A DNA stretch of 64,000 bases from an uncultured Flavobacteriaceae bacterium. GTDB taxonomy: Bacteria; Bacteroidota; Bacteroidia; Flavobacteriales; Flavobacteriaceae. The position numbers were made by a program, and so were the translations under genes. Below, one piece after another: positions 48,832 through 56,707 of the stretch. Numbering within the stretch: the first letter of the stretch is position 1; each line of letters begins with the position of its first letter. A model generated the notes under the pieces. The model made no database searches. It worked only from the letters and a program-made list of their open reading frames with translations, and was not told where the DNA came from. The stretch spans positions 434,001-498,000 of the forward strand of contig CANMRV010000005.1 in NCBI GenBank assembly GCA_947500435.1, read 5' to 3'.

Positions 48832-50394
48832 TTATCTTTTATCCCACCATAATTTGGTATTGTTTTTATCCGCACCACCTAGTTCAGATCCGCCAATGGC
48901 AGCTTGAACCGCTTCACCATTCGTGTCAAATTCACTTGATGTATATACCATTCTTCGAATGATATCGCTAACACCTACATCAGGGTTTTCAGATTGAACT
49001 CTCGCATATTGTTTAGGATAGCCAGTTCTTCTCAATTCAGCCCAAGCTTCCCATCCATTCGGGTAAATTGCCAGCCACTTTTGAGTAATAATTTGCTCGA
49101 ACTGCTTTTCAGCGTCTCCAGAAAATGCAACCGGAATATCGGTCACAGGCATTGCACCAGGCTCGAAAGCAACTGGAACATCCGTGCTGGCGATGTAGGC
49201 ATCAATCGCTGCACCATCTGCACCAGTTTTTTGGGTCATTGAAGTTCTTATACCATCTTCGTATAAGCTTTGAGCAGTTCCACCCATCGACCATCCTTGC
49301 AACGCGCCCTCTGCTCTTAAAAAGAACATTTCAGCTGCATTCATTAATTCGATAGGAGGGTTAGTTCCACCTTTGGCTACATCAATAAATTTAGTAGCTA
49401 AATCAGAATGACCTGCATTTTTACTAGTTTCCAAATCTACTTTAGTTTGCCCATTCAACAAACCTTCATAAGGGCTACCGTCTCCATCAGAATCTCCGTC
49501 CGCTGCTGGAGAGAAATATTCTGGCATACGCGGATCTCCATATCCTTCTAGGATACTTTCCATAGTCGCACTCATTCTAAACTCACCCCAATCTGTAATT
49601 GTTTCAAGTGGGTTTCTGTTTGTATCATCCACTGCAACATTTGCGTTTTGAGCATTGTCAGTCATGACACCTGCAGCAACAGCCTTTTCGGCTTCTGATT
49701 GCGCTTTAGCTGGATCAACATATCTGATGCGCATCGCTAGACGTAAGCGCAAGCTATTTGCAAAAGTCGCCCACTGGGCAGCATCACCTCCATAAATTCT
49801 GTCACTGCCACCATATGATGAGCCACCACCACTCAACTGAGAAACAGCTTCATCAAGCGTCGTAAAGAAATTAGCGTACATTTCTGCTTGAGAATCATAA
49901 GGTACTGACAACTCGCCATTACCAAATGCGGAATAGGGAACGGGCCCCCAGTAGTCGGTAATTCTATGATAAGCATGTACTCTCAAGATTTTAGCCATGG
50001 CATTACCAACTTGATTTCCATTAGCTTCCGATAAATCTTCAACTAATTTAATCTGTGGCGCTGCTTGACCATAAAAAGAGCCCCAAGCTAAATCGGCCCA
50101 ACGACCTACCTGAACAAAACGGTCAGAGTCAAAACCAGCAGCTGTCGTGGCATAATATTGAGTCCAAATATCAGAGAACAAATTCTGTGAGATTTGAAAT
50201 CTCCAGTGTAAACCATTTACAGAAACATACTGCGCTTGAGCAAAAGCTTGTCCTTGTAATACTTGACTCTCTTCAAGAGCACCAATGTCGAGTGCTAAGG
50301 GGTCAGTGTTCAATTCGTCGAAATTTTCGGTGCACCCAAGAAAGGCTACCACCAGGACAATTCCGAGTCCCATTTTAATTAATACTTTTTTCAT
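48832..50394 (-). CDS. SusD/RagB family surface lipoprotein
   Basis: A 520-residue SusD-like lipoprotein of the SusD-like_2 subgroup (lipobox Cys21 in VVAFLGCTENFDELNTDPLA). It forms the lid of the SusC channel and binds the substrate at the outer membrane. Typical parts are AKILRVHAYHRITDYWGPVP, FANSLRLRLAMRIRYVDPAK, and the C-terminal WLAIYPNGWEAWAELRRTGYP. The ATG at 50394 starts the lipoprotein signal; a longer frame has a charged, non-signal N-terminus. It lies 28 bp after susC. Confidence 0.94.
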   Translation of the reverse strand: MKKVLIKMGLGIVLVVAFLGCTENFDELNTDPLALDIGALEESQVLQGQAFAQAQYVSVNGLHWRFQISQNLFSDIWTQYYATTAAGFDSDRFVQVGRWADLAWGSFYGQAAPQIKLVEDLSEANGNQVGNAMAKILRVHAYHRITDYWGPVPYSAFGNGELSVPYDSQAEMYANFFTTLDEAVSQLSGGGSSYGGSDRIYGGDAAQWATFANSLRLRLAMRIRYVDPAKAQSEAEKAVAAGVMTDNAQNANVAVDDTNRNPLETITDWGEFRMSATMESILEGYGDPRMPEYFSPAADGDSDGDGSPYEGLLNGQTKVDLETSKNAGHSDLATKFIDVAKGGTNPPIELMNAAEMFFLRAEGALQGWSMGGTAQSLYEDGIRTSMTQKTGADGAAIDAYIASTDVPVAFEPGAMPVTDIPVAFSGDAEKQFEQIITQKWLAIYPNGWEAWAELRRTGYPKQYARVQSENPDVGVSDIIRRMVYTSSEFDTNGEAVQAAIGGSELGGADKNNTKLWWDKR

Positions 50395-50422
50395 AATTTT
50401 TTCTTTAAAGTTACAATTTTTT

Positions 50423-53400
50423 TTAGAATCCGAATTTAACATTTAGCCCTAAACTTCTAGTGTTAGGCGGGGCAAATGACTCAAAACCATCAGCGTTAGT
50501 TGCGGTACCAGTAACTACTTCTGGATCGACAGAGGCTTTGTTTGAAATGAAAAACAGGTTTCTTCCAACGAAAGAGATTTTAGCACTTCTGAAAGGACCA
50601 TTTCCAAGAACTGACTGAGGAAGACTATAGCCCAATGTCATCTCACGCATTCTGATATTCGAAGCATCTTCTACAAAGGCTTCTCCTACAGGAGAGTTTC
50701 TTCCACCAACCTTGGCCCAGAATTGTTCTGCATTAACCTGAATATTATTTGCGCTGCCATCGGCCTGAACAACATCTAATTCTGGAAACACATTTGTACC
50801 GAAAACTAAACTTCCATCACGTCCAGCAACGGTCTTTTGGAGAGCACCATCGGAGGCCAAAATAGCATTGGTGAATGAACCTACCTGCCCACCTTGACGT
50901 ATATCTATCAAGAATCCGAAATTCCAATTCTTATAGGTGAAGTTGTTGCTCATACCTCCTAACCAATCTGGATTAAAGTTGGCGACAAGAACTTCTTGAC
51001 CTGAAGTAATCTCGGGAGTACCGTCATCAGCGACTAGAACTCTGCCTTGAGCATCTCTGGCAAAACCTCTTGAATACACATTACCCCATTCATCACCAAC
51101 ATTTAACTCAAATCTTCTAAAGAAGTCTCCTCCAAAGCTTAAAGTTTCTAAGCCTTCTGCAAGGGATAATACTTCACTATTGTTTTTAGCATAGTTGAAT
51201 GTAATATTCCAGCTAAAATCGGCTGTATTTACTGGTGTTCCCGTTAAAATAATCTCAACCCCATTATTCTGAATGTCTGCCCCGTTAATGAACTTAGTGG
51301 CAACACCAGATCCTTGCGGTACTTGTTGTCCAAATAATTGGTCGATACTATTGGTCTTGTAGTAGGTAAAGTCAAGACCTAATCTGCTGTCTAAGAAACG
51401 GGCATCAAATCCAAATTCCAATGATTTGGTACGTTCAGGACGTAAATCTGGATTTGGTAATTGTGTACCTAACTGAATTAACCCCCCAGCCTGAAGGCTA
51501 GCGATTCTAGTTAGATTAAATGGATCCGTATCGTTACCCACTTCAGCATAAGAACCCCTAAGCTTTAAAAAAGAGAAGAAGTCAGGCATGGCAACTAAAT
51601 CTGAAATGACAGCACTTAGTCCTGCCGAATAGTAATCAAACCTTCTATTCGCAGCGGGCAGTGTGGAACTCCAGTCACTACGATAAGTTAGGTCAAGAAA
51701 AATCGCATCTTTCATAGCCACTTGGCCAAAAGCATATAAGGAATTTACTTCTCTTCGATTGAGGTCCTGACTTGCGGTTAAATTTTGAGCATTGCTTATT
51801 GCAAAAATATTGGCAGCATTTAAACCACCTGCATTCGTACGAACAAATTTATCATTTGCTTGACGGTTGTTACCGCCTACATTTAAATTGAATGCTAAGT
51901 TTTCATTGATTTGTTTGTCATAGCTCAATAGAAAATCTGTATTCCATTCCAAACTACTAGCGTTTCTTGTTACATAGTTACCATTATCGGCAACGATATA
52001 CGAATCGTTGTGCAATCTATCTTCTCTATTTTGGCTACTTTGATCTACAGCAGTTCTTACCAGTAAACTAAGATTGTCTGCGAAATTATATTTCAAAGAC
52101 ATGTATCCAATAATTCTATTGTCTATAATTTCTTTGAGGTTTTTGTTTATCGTCCAATATGGGTTTGCACCACCATTGTCTCCGGGTTTCCAATAATTTT
52201 GGCGGATATTTCCAGAAGCATCTCCATATTCATAAATCTCAGCATCTTGAGTTCTAATATTTCTGGGAAGCCTGTAAGCATGTCTCCAAGGATTTGTAAA
52301 AGATTCCCCCGTATCTAGCAAGTTATTTAAATCAGAACGAATATAATTGACCTTAGTACTTAAGACTAACTTGTCTTCAATCAAGTTGTTGTCTATTTTC
52401 AAACTTATATTATGTCTTTTCAAATCATTGTCAGGAACGATACCATTTCTAAGTTCATGCGTATACCCAAAGAAAGTTTGCATTTTTTCATTGCCCGAAC
52501 GTATCGAAATATTATTTGCTAGGTTAAAACCAGTCTGCATAAAATCATTGACATTGTCGGGTTGAGGATTCAGAGAATAGCCGCCAGAAACAATACCCGG
52601 AAACCACGATGCTACTTGAGAACCATTTAAGGCTGGTCCCCATGAACCTGTAGAAGCAGCGTTGTAAACTCCTCCACTACCTTGGCCAAATTCATTTTGA
52701 TAATCAAAAAGGATGTTCCCTGTTTGAGCGGTAATAGTCGAGCTGATATCAACCGTCATTCTATCTGATGTACCTGATTTCGTCGTAATTATTATGGCCC
52801 CATTATTTGCTCTTGCACCATACAATGCCGCCGCATTTGCTCCTTTTAAGACATTAATTGAGGCAACATCATCTGGGCTAATATCAGAAATATCACCTCC
52901 TAATGGCACACCATCTACTATATAAAGTACTTGGCTACTACCAGCAATAGAACGGTTACCCCGCAGAACCACTTTAGAGGAACCGCTTACACCATTACCT
53001 GATGTTTGAATAGATAAACCGGCCACTTTACCAGATAAACTATTTACTAAGTTCTGCTGGGGTCGTGCTTCGTCTATTCCTTTGGGGTCAACTCCTTGTG
53101 TCGCATAGGTCAAGGATTTTTTCTGTCTTTTAACCCCCAAAGCCGTCACCACCACTTCATCAAGTTGGCTGGCATCTTCGGTCATGGCTACATTGATGGT
53201 ATTTGAGGAGCCAACAGTTACGGATTGAGTGGCCGTACCGATGTATGAAAATACCAAAACACCACCTTCGGCAACATTTATGGTGTAGTTTCCGTCAAAA
53301 TCGGTTTGTGTACCATTGGTAGTTCCCTGAACAAGGACGTTTACCCCCGGTAAAGGAGAACCATCTGTTGCATCAGTAACGTTACCGGATACAGTCTTTG

Positions 53401-53464
53401 TTTGTGCAAATAAGGAGAAAGATCCCAAAACAAGCACAAAAAATAAGAGCAGTTTTTTAGTCAT
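50423..53464 (-). CDS. SusC/RagA family TonB-dependent transporter
   Basis: A 1013-residue outer-membrane transporter. Signal peptide MTKKLLLFFVLVLGSFSLFAQ; carboxypeptidase-like domain GNVTDATDGSPLPGVNVLVQ; SusC-type linker MTEDASQLDEVVVTALGVKR; plug ANLVNSLSGKVAGLSIQ; DGVPLGG; and a long beta barrel ending in NTRSLGLNVKFGF (Phe at the end). It imports an oligosaccharide or similar polymer fragment into the periplasm with the SusD lid next door. Substrate unknown. A palindromic operator candidate lies in the 200-bp upstream gap. Confidence 0.96.
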   Translation of the reverse strand: MTKKLLLFFVLVLGSFSLFAQTKTVSGNVTDATDGSPLPGVNVLVQGTTNGTQTDFDGNYTINVAEGGVLVFSYIGTATQSVTVGSSNTINVAMTEDASQLDEVVVTALGVKRQKKSLTYATQGVDPKGIDEARPQQNLVNSLSGKVAGLSIQTSGNGVSGSSKVVLRGNRSIAGSSQVLYIVDGVPLGGDISDISPDDVASINVLKGANAAALYGARANNGAIIITTKSGTSDRMTVDISSTITAQTGNILFDYQNEFGQGSGGVYNAASTGSWGPALNGSQVASWFPGIVSGGYSLNPQPDNVNDFMQTGFNLANNISIRSGNEKMQTFFGYTHELRNGIVPDNDLKRHNISLKIDNNLIEDKLVLSTKVNYIRSDLNNLLDTGESFTNPWRHAYRLPRNIRTQDAEIYEYGDASGNIRQNYWKPGDNGGANPYWTINKNLKEIIDNRIIGYMSLKYNFADNLSLLVRTAVDQSSQNREDRLHNDSYIVADNGNYVTRNASSLEWNTDFLLSYDKQINENLAFNLNVGGNNRQANDKFVRTNAGGLNAANIFAISNAQNLTASQDLNRREVNSLYAFGQVAMKDAIFLDLTYRSDWSSTLPAANRRFDYYSAGLSAVISDLVAMPDFFSFLKLRGSYAEVGNDTDPFNLTRIASLQAGGLIQLGTQLPNPDLRPERTKSLEFGFDARFLDSRLGLDFTYYKTNSIDQLFGQQVPQGSGVATKFINGADIQNNGVEIILTGTPVNTADFSWNITFNYAKNNSEVLSLAEGLETLSFGGDFFRRFELNVGDEWGNVYSRGFARDAQGRVLVADDGTPEITSGQEVLVANFNPDWLGGMSNNFTYKNWNFGFLIDIRQGGQVGSFTNAILASDGALQKTVAGRDGSLVFGTNVFPELDVVQADGSANNIQVNAEQFWAKVGGRNSPVGEAFVEDASNIRMREMTLGYSLPQSVLGNGPFRSAKISFVGRNLFFISNKASVDPEVVTGTATNADGFESFAPPNTRSLGLNVKFGF

Positions 53465-53665
53465 AATTTAGTTTTTTGATAATGTTCATTAGTTAACATT
53501 GAGTTAATATAGCATGAATTTAAACTTTTTTTTTAATAAACCGTAAGTTAAGGTTAAAAATGTGTTCGAGCACATTTAAAATACGCAAACGATTTAGTGG
53601 TTTAAATATGTTAGGCTCTATAAAAGCCTTGAAGATGAGTAGCCAAATGAATAATGGAGTATTGA
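53465..53665. other. susC upstream region
   Basis: The 200-bp gap between lacI and susC holds the 20-bp palindrome (53558-53577) and a second half-site-like ACGCAAACG (53583-53591). No exact TAnnTTTG is seen; a TATATTAA element on the minus strand is the nearest candidate for the -7 box. Confidence 0.4.
53558..53577. promoter_or_regulatory. LacI-type operator candidate upstream of susC
   Basis: AAATGTGTTCGAGCACATTT is a 20-bp palindrome with a central TCGA and one symmetric mismatch. The central CG and the size fit operators of LacI-family proteins. It lies 94 bp upstream of the susC start and 89 bp downstream of the LacI-type regulator's stop. Confidence 0.6.
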
Positions 53666-54700
53666 CTAATCTAAATAGTACTTTACATTTTCTGGAGTAA
53701 TGACGTCAATGGGTAATAAATTTTGAGAAGGTATTGGTTTTCCAAAAAGGAAATGTTCAGCGAGATAACCTACGCCTAGGTAAGCTTGTCTTTTTGGTTT
53801 CTGATGTATTAAGAAATCAATGCACCCATTTTTTAAAAATTCAATATTTTCATCTAACAGGTCGTAACCTACAATTGTAATGTCTTTGCATAATTCTTCA
53901 ATGGCCTTTATAAATACATATGCTTTTGAATTTGTAATAAAAACTGCTGAAATTTTTGGATTCCCTTTCAACAAGTCTGTAGCTGTCTTTGTTAGCATTT
54001 GTTTGTCAGAGGTCCTTAAACTGAATGTTTCAATTTTTGGGGAATTCTTTTTTTCATTGAAATATGCTTTAAACCCATTTTCCTTTAATTTCATATGGGC
54101 TTCTTCATCTAGATGAACAATAGCAGCTGTTGCCGCCGGATCTATTAATTTGTCGATTAGACTTGCTGCAACTCTACCGCTTTGGTACAAATCTTGGCCA
54201 ATAAAGTTTTCGGAATTAAAGGCGTTAATGAAGTTATTAAACAAGGCTACCAAAACATTTTTCTCCTGACATTCAGTAAAAACAGCTAAGGCTTCTTTTT
54301 GAAAAAGAGGCGCCATGAGAAGTACATCTGGTGATGATTGCAAGGCTTCCCGGGATTTTTCAAGAAAGGAACTTCGATTGTAGGGACCATAGTAAAACCG
54401 ATCTACTAAAACACCAAATGGTTTGAACTCTTTGGCCGCATCTTTAATACCTTGTACCGCAGGAGTCCAATACGCATCTTCCTTTGGGTCTGGCATAAGA
54501 ACACATATGCGATATACCTTATTGTTTTTAAGATTTCTTGCAATCGGGTTAGGCTGATAATCTATATCCTTTAGTATTTTTTCTACTTGAGCTAAGGCTT
54601 TTGGAGAAACTTTACCACGCCTATGCAAAACCCTGTCGACTGTCCCCTTGGAGACTCCGGCCAATTCTGCGATATCTTTTATGGTATACTTTTTATCCAT
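53666..54700 (-). CDS. LacI-family transcriptional regulator
   Basis: A 344-residue regulator. The HTH is KKYTIKDIAELAGVSKGTVD at residues 3-22, with the hinge helix PNPIARNLKNNKVYRI. The sensor domain is a Peripla_BP_4-like sugar-binding fold (CVLMPDPKEDAYWTPAVQGI, FNNFINAFNSENFIGQDLYQ, ITIVGYDLLDENIEFLKNG). It should respond to a small sugar-like ligand and control the adjacent transporter genes. A dense palindrome downstream (53558-53577) is its likely site. Confidence 0.94.
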   Translation of the reverse strand: MDKKYTIKDIAELAGVSKGTVDRVLHRRGKVSPKALAQVEKILKDIDYQPNPIARNLKNNKVYRICVLMPDPKEDAYWTPAVQGIKDAAKEFKPFGVLVDRFYYGPYNRSSFLEKSREALQSSPDVLLMAPLFQKEALAVFTECQEKNVLVALFNNFINAFNSENFIGQDLYQSGRVAASLIDKLIDPAATAAIVHLDEEAHMKLKENGFKAYFNEKKNSPKIETFSLRTSDKQMLTKTATDLLKGNPKISAVFITNSKAYVFIKAIEELCKDITIVGYDLLDENIEFLKNGCIDFLIHQKPKRQAYLGVGYLAEHFLFGKPIPSQNLLPIDVITPENVKYYLD

Positions 54701-54838
54701 TTTTTATCTTCGACAATACTTTGTTAATTTTCAAAAGCCCAGCGAAAAGATATTGTAAATATAGATAATTCTTAAATGTATGTTAAAACACCTCAATTAA
54801 TTGTTCAACCAAGTAGGAGGGGGTTGGACATTTTAACG

Positions 54839-54855
54839 GTTATTTAAAAAATAAC
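54839..54855. repeat. Inverted repeat GTTATTT-AAA-AAATAAC
   Basis: A perfect 7-bp inverted repeat lies between the symporter stop and the LacI gene start, 14 bp after the symporter. It has no following T run on the minus strand, so it is a weak terminator or a regulatory palindrome. A further imperfect stem (GTTCAACC/GGTTGGAC) is 10 bp away. Confidence 0.35.
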
Positions 54856-54868
54856 AAGGGTCTTTCTT

Positions 54869-56602
54869 CTATGTTTTGATTGGAGGGTTTTTAAGAAGCC
54901 TGTCTAAGCCTTCAAAAATGATTGCAATGAGGATAACCAAAGCCGATCCAATAAAATTTAACCACAGATAACCTAATTTCTCTTCACCTGATGGATAGAT
55001 ATGTATTAAGTTATAATATACAATGCATACTACTAATTGAGTAAGTATCGCCGAAAAGAAAACTGAATTTCCTTTTACAAACTTGAAGAAGAAAGCCAGA
55101 AGGAAGATACCTAAAACATTACCATAAAAAATGCTACCTATAATATTTACTAACTGAACTAGATTATCAAACAGGTTGGCTACAGAGGCAATGCAGATTG
55201 CAATAATTCCCCAAAGGAGCGTAAATAATTTGGAAGCATTTACATAGTGTTTTTCTGATGCATGTTCTTTTTTATTTCGCTTATAAAGGTCCAAAGCGGT
55301 TATGGTGCCTAGTGCATTTAACTCTGAAGCAGTAGATGACATTGCTGCTGAAAGTATTACGGCTAAAAGTAGGCCGATAAGACCTTTTGGTAGATTATTC
55401 AATATGAAATGAATAAATACATAATCCTTGTCATTTGTTTCGGTATTCTTGTTGGCTTGTTTGATCAAGCTCTTGGCTGCCACTCTGTTTGTGCTATCTC
55501 TTTTGTTGATTTCGATGATATGTTGTTTGGCCTCATCGATAGCATTAAATTCTTTCAATTCAAGTGCAGCTGAAAATTGATTTTGGGCCATCTTTTTTTC
55601 AACTTCTAAGGCGATTTGACTTTCTTGTAACAGTTTGTAGTCTTCTGCATAGTCCGAATCCATAACGGTTTTGGTCGCTGCAGGATTAAAATTTAATGGC
55701 GCTGCATTATACTGGTAGAAAACAAAAACCATAACACCTACAAGAAGAATAAAGAACTGCATAGGAATCTTCAATATTCCATTAAAAATTAGTCCCAGTT
55801 GGCTTTCTCTTACAGATTTACCTGATAAATAACGTTGTACTTGACTTTGGTCGGTACCGAAGTAAGCTAGGGCCAAAAAGAGACCTCCTGTTATTCCGCT
55901 CCAAAAAGTGTATCTACTTTTGGCATCAAAGCTAAAATCTAAAATATTTAGTTTGTCACTGGCTCCTGCAATTTTTAGTGCTTTACTGAAGGTAATATCT
56001 TCTGGTAAATAGCCTAGGATAAAGAAAAAGGCAATGAACATGCCCGTCATGATGATTAACATCTGTTGCTTCTGGGTTACGCTTACCGCTTTTGTGCCTC
56101 CTGAAACGGTGTAAATTATCACTAATACGCCAATGATAATGTTCAATGTGCGCAAATCCCATCCTAAAACTGCAGATAAAATAATCGACGGTGCATAAAT
56201 GGTTATTCCGGCTGCGAGCCCTCTTTGAATTAAAAATAAAATGGCAGCAAGGGACCTTGTTTTTAAGTCAAATCTATCTTCCAGAAACTCGTATGCGGTA
56301 TATACTTTAAGCCTATGGTATATAGGTACAAAAACCAAACATATGATAATCATGGCCAGAGGCAGTCCGAAGTAAAACTGCACAAAGCCCATGCCGTCAT
56401 GGAAGGCTTGCCCAGGTGTAGAAAGAAATGTGATAGCACTTGCTTGTGTTGCCATCACAGATAAGCCAATTGTCCACCATTTGGAATCTCTTCCGCCGCC
56501 AACATAGTCTTCTACATTGTTGCTTCCTTTGGTTTTCCAAACACCGTAGACTACAATAAATAAAAGGGTTCCAGCAAGTACAATCCAGTCTATTGTTTCC
56601 AT
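54869..56602 (-). CDS. Sodium:solute symporter (SSS family)
   Basis: A 577-residue inner-membrane symporter. Helices start at WIVLAGTLLFIVVYGVWKTK, and the conserved GGRDSKWWTIGLSVMATQASAITF, then TPGQAFHDGMGFVQFYFGLP, place it near sugar and sialic-acid type carriers. ATGA-type TM8 motif AAMSSTASELNALGTITALD is intact. A hydrophilic insert of about 85 residues (about 300-385) sits between two helices. It probably imports the product released by this locus. It starts 1 bp after the microprotein's stop. Confidence 0.93.
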   Translation of the reverse strand: METIDWIVLAGTLLFIVVYGVWKTKGSNNVEDYVGGGRDSKWWTIGLSVMATQASAITFLSTPGQAFHDGMGFVQFYFGLPLAMIIICLVFVPIYHRLKVYTAYEFLEDRFDLKTRSLAAILFLIQRGLAAGITIYAPSIILSAVLGWDLRTLNIIIGVLVIIYTVSGGTKAVSVTQKQQMLIIMTGMFIAFFFILGYLPEDITFSKALKIAGASDKLNILDFSFDAKSRYTFWSGITGGLFLALAYFGTDQSQVQRYLSGKSVRESQLGLIFNGILKIPMQFFILLVGVMVFVFYQYNAAPLNFNPAATKTVMDSDYAEDYKLLQESQIALEVEKKMAQNQFSAALELKEFNAIDEAKQHIIEINKRDSTNRVAAKSLIKQANKNTETNDKDYVFIHFILNNLPKGLIGLLLAVILSAAMSSTASELNALGTITALDLYKRNKKEHASEKHYVNASKLFTLLWGIIAICIASVANLFDNLVQLVNIIGSIFYGNVLGIFLLAFFFKFVKGNSVFFSAILTQLVVCIVYYNLIHIYPSGEEKLGYLWLNFIGSALVILIAIIFEGLDRLLKNPPIKT

Positions 56603-56603
56603 A

Positions 56604-56705
56604 TCAAGTAAAAGAAGTCATTAGATATGAGAAGATTAAAATGTAAAGCACATTCAAGATGATCACCAGAGTATATTCTTTTTTCCAAATGAATTTATCG
56701 TGCAT
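56604..56705 (-). CDS. 33-residue membrane microprotein next to SSS symporter
   Basis: A short gene fills the only gap between the PIG-L and symporter genes. The 33-residue product starts MHDKFIWKKEYTLVIILN and ends FSYLMTSFT, with one hydrophobic helix (about residues 12-30). Its start lies 2 bp after the PIG-L stop and its stop 1 bp before the symporter start, so the spacing argues for real translation. Small accessory proteins are known for other SSS symporters (YhdT with PanF, DUF3311-type with MctP); sequence similarity to these cannot be judged here. Confidence 0.7.
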   Translation of the reverse strand: MHDKFIWKKEYTLVIILNVLYILIFSYLMTSFT

Positions 56706-56707
56706 AT

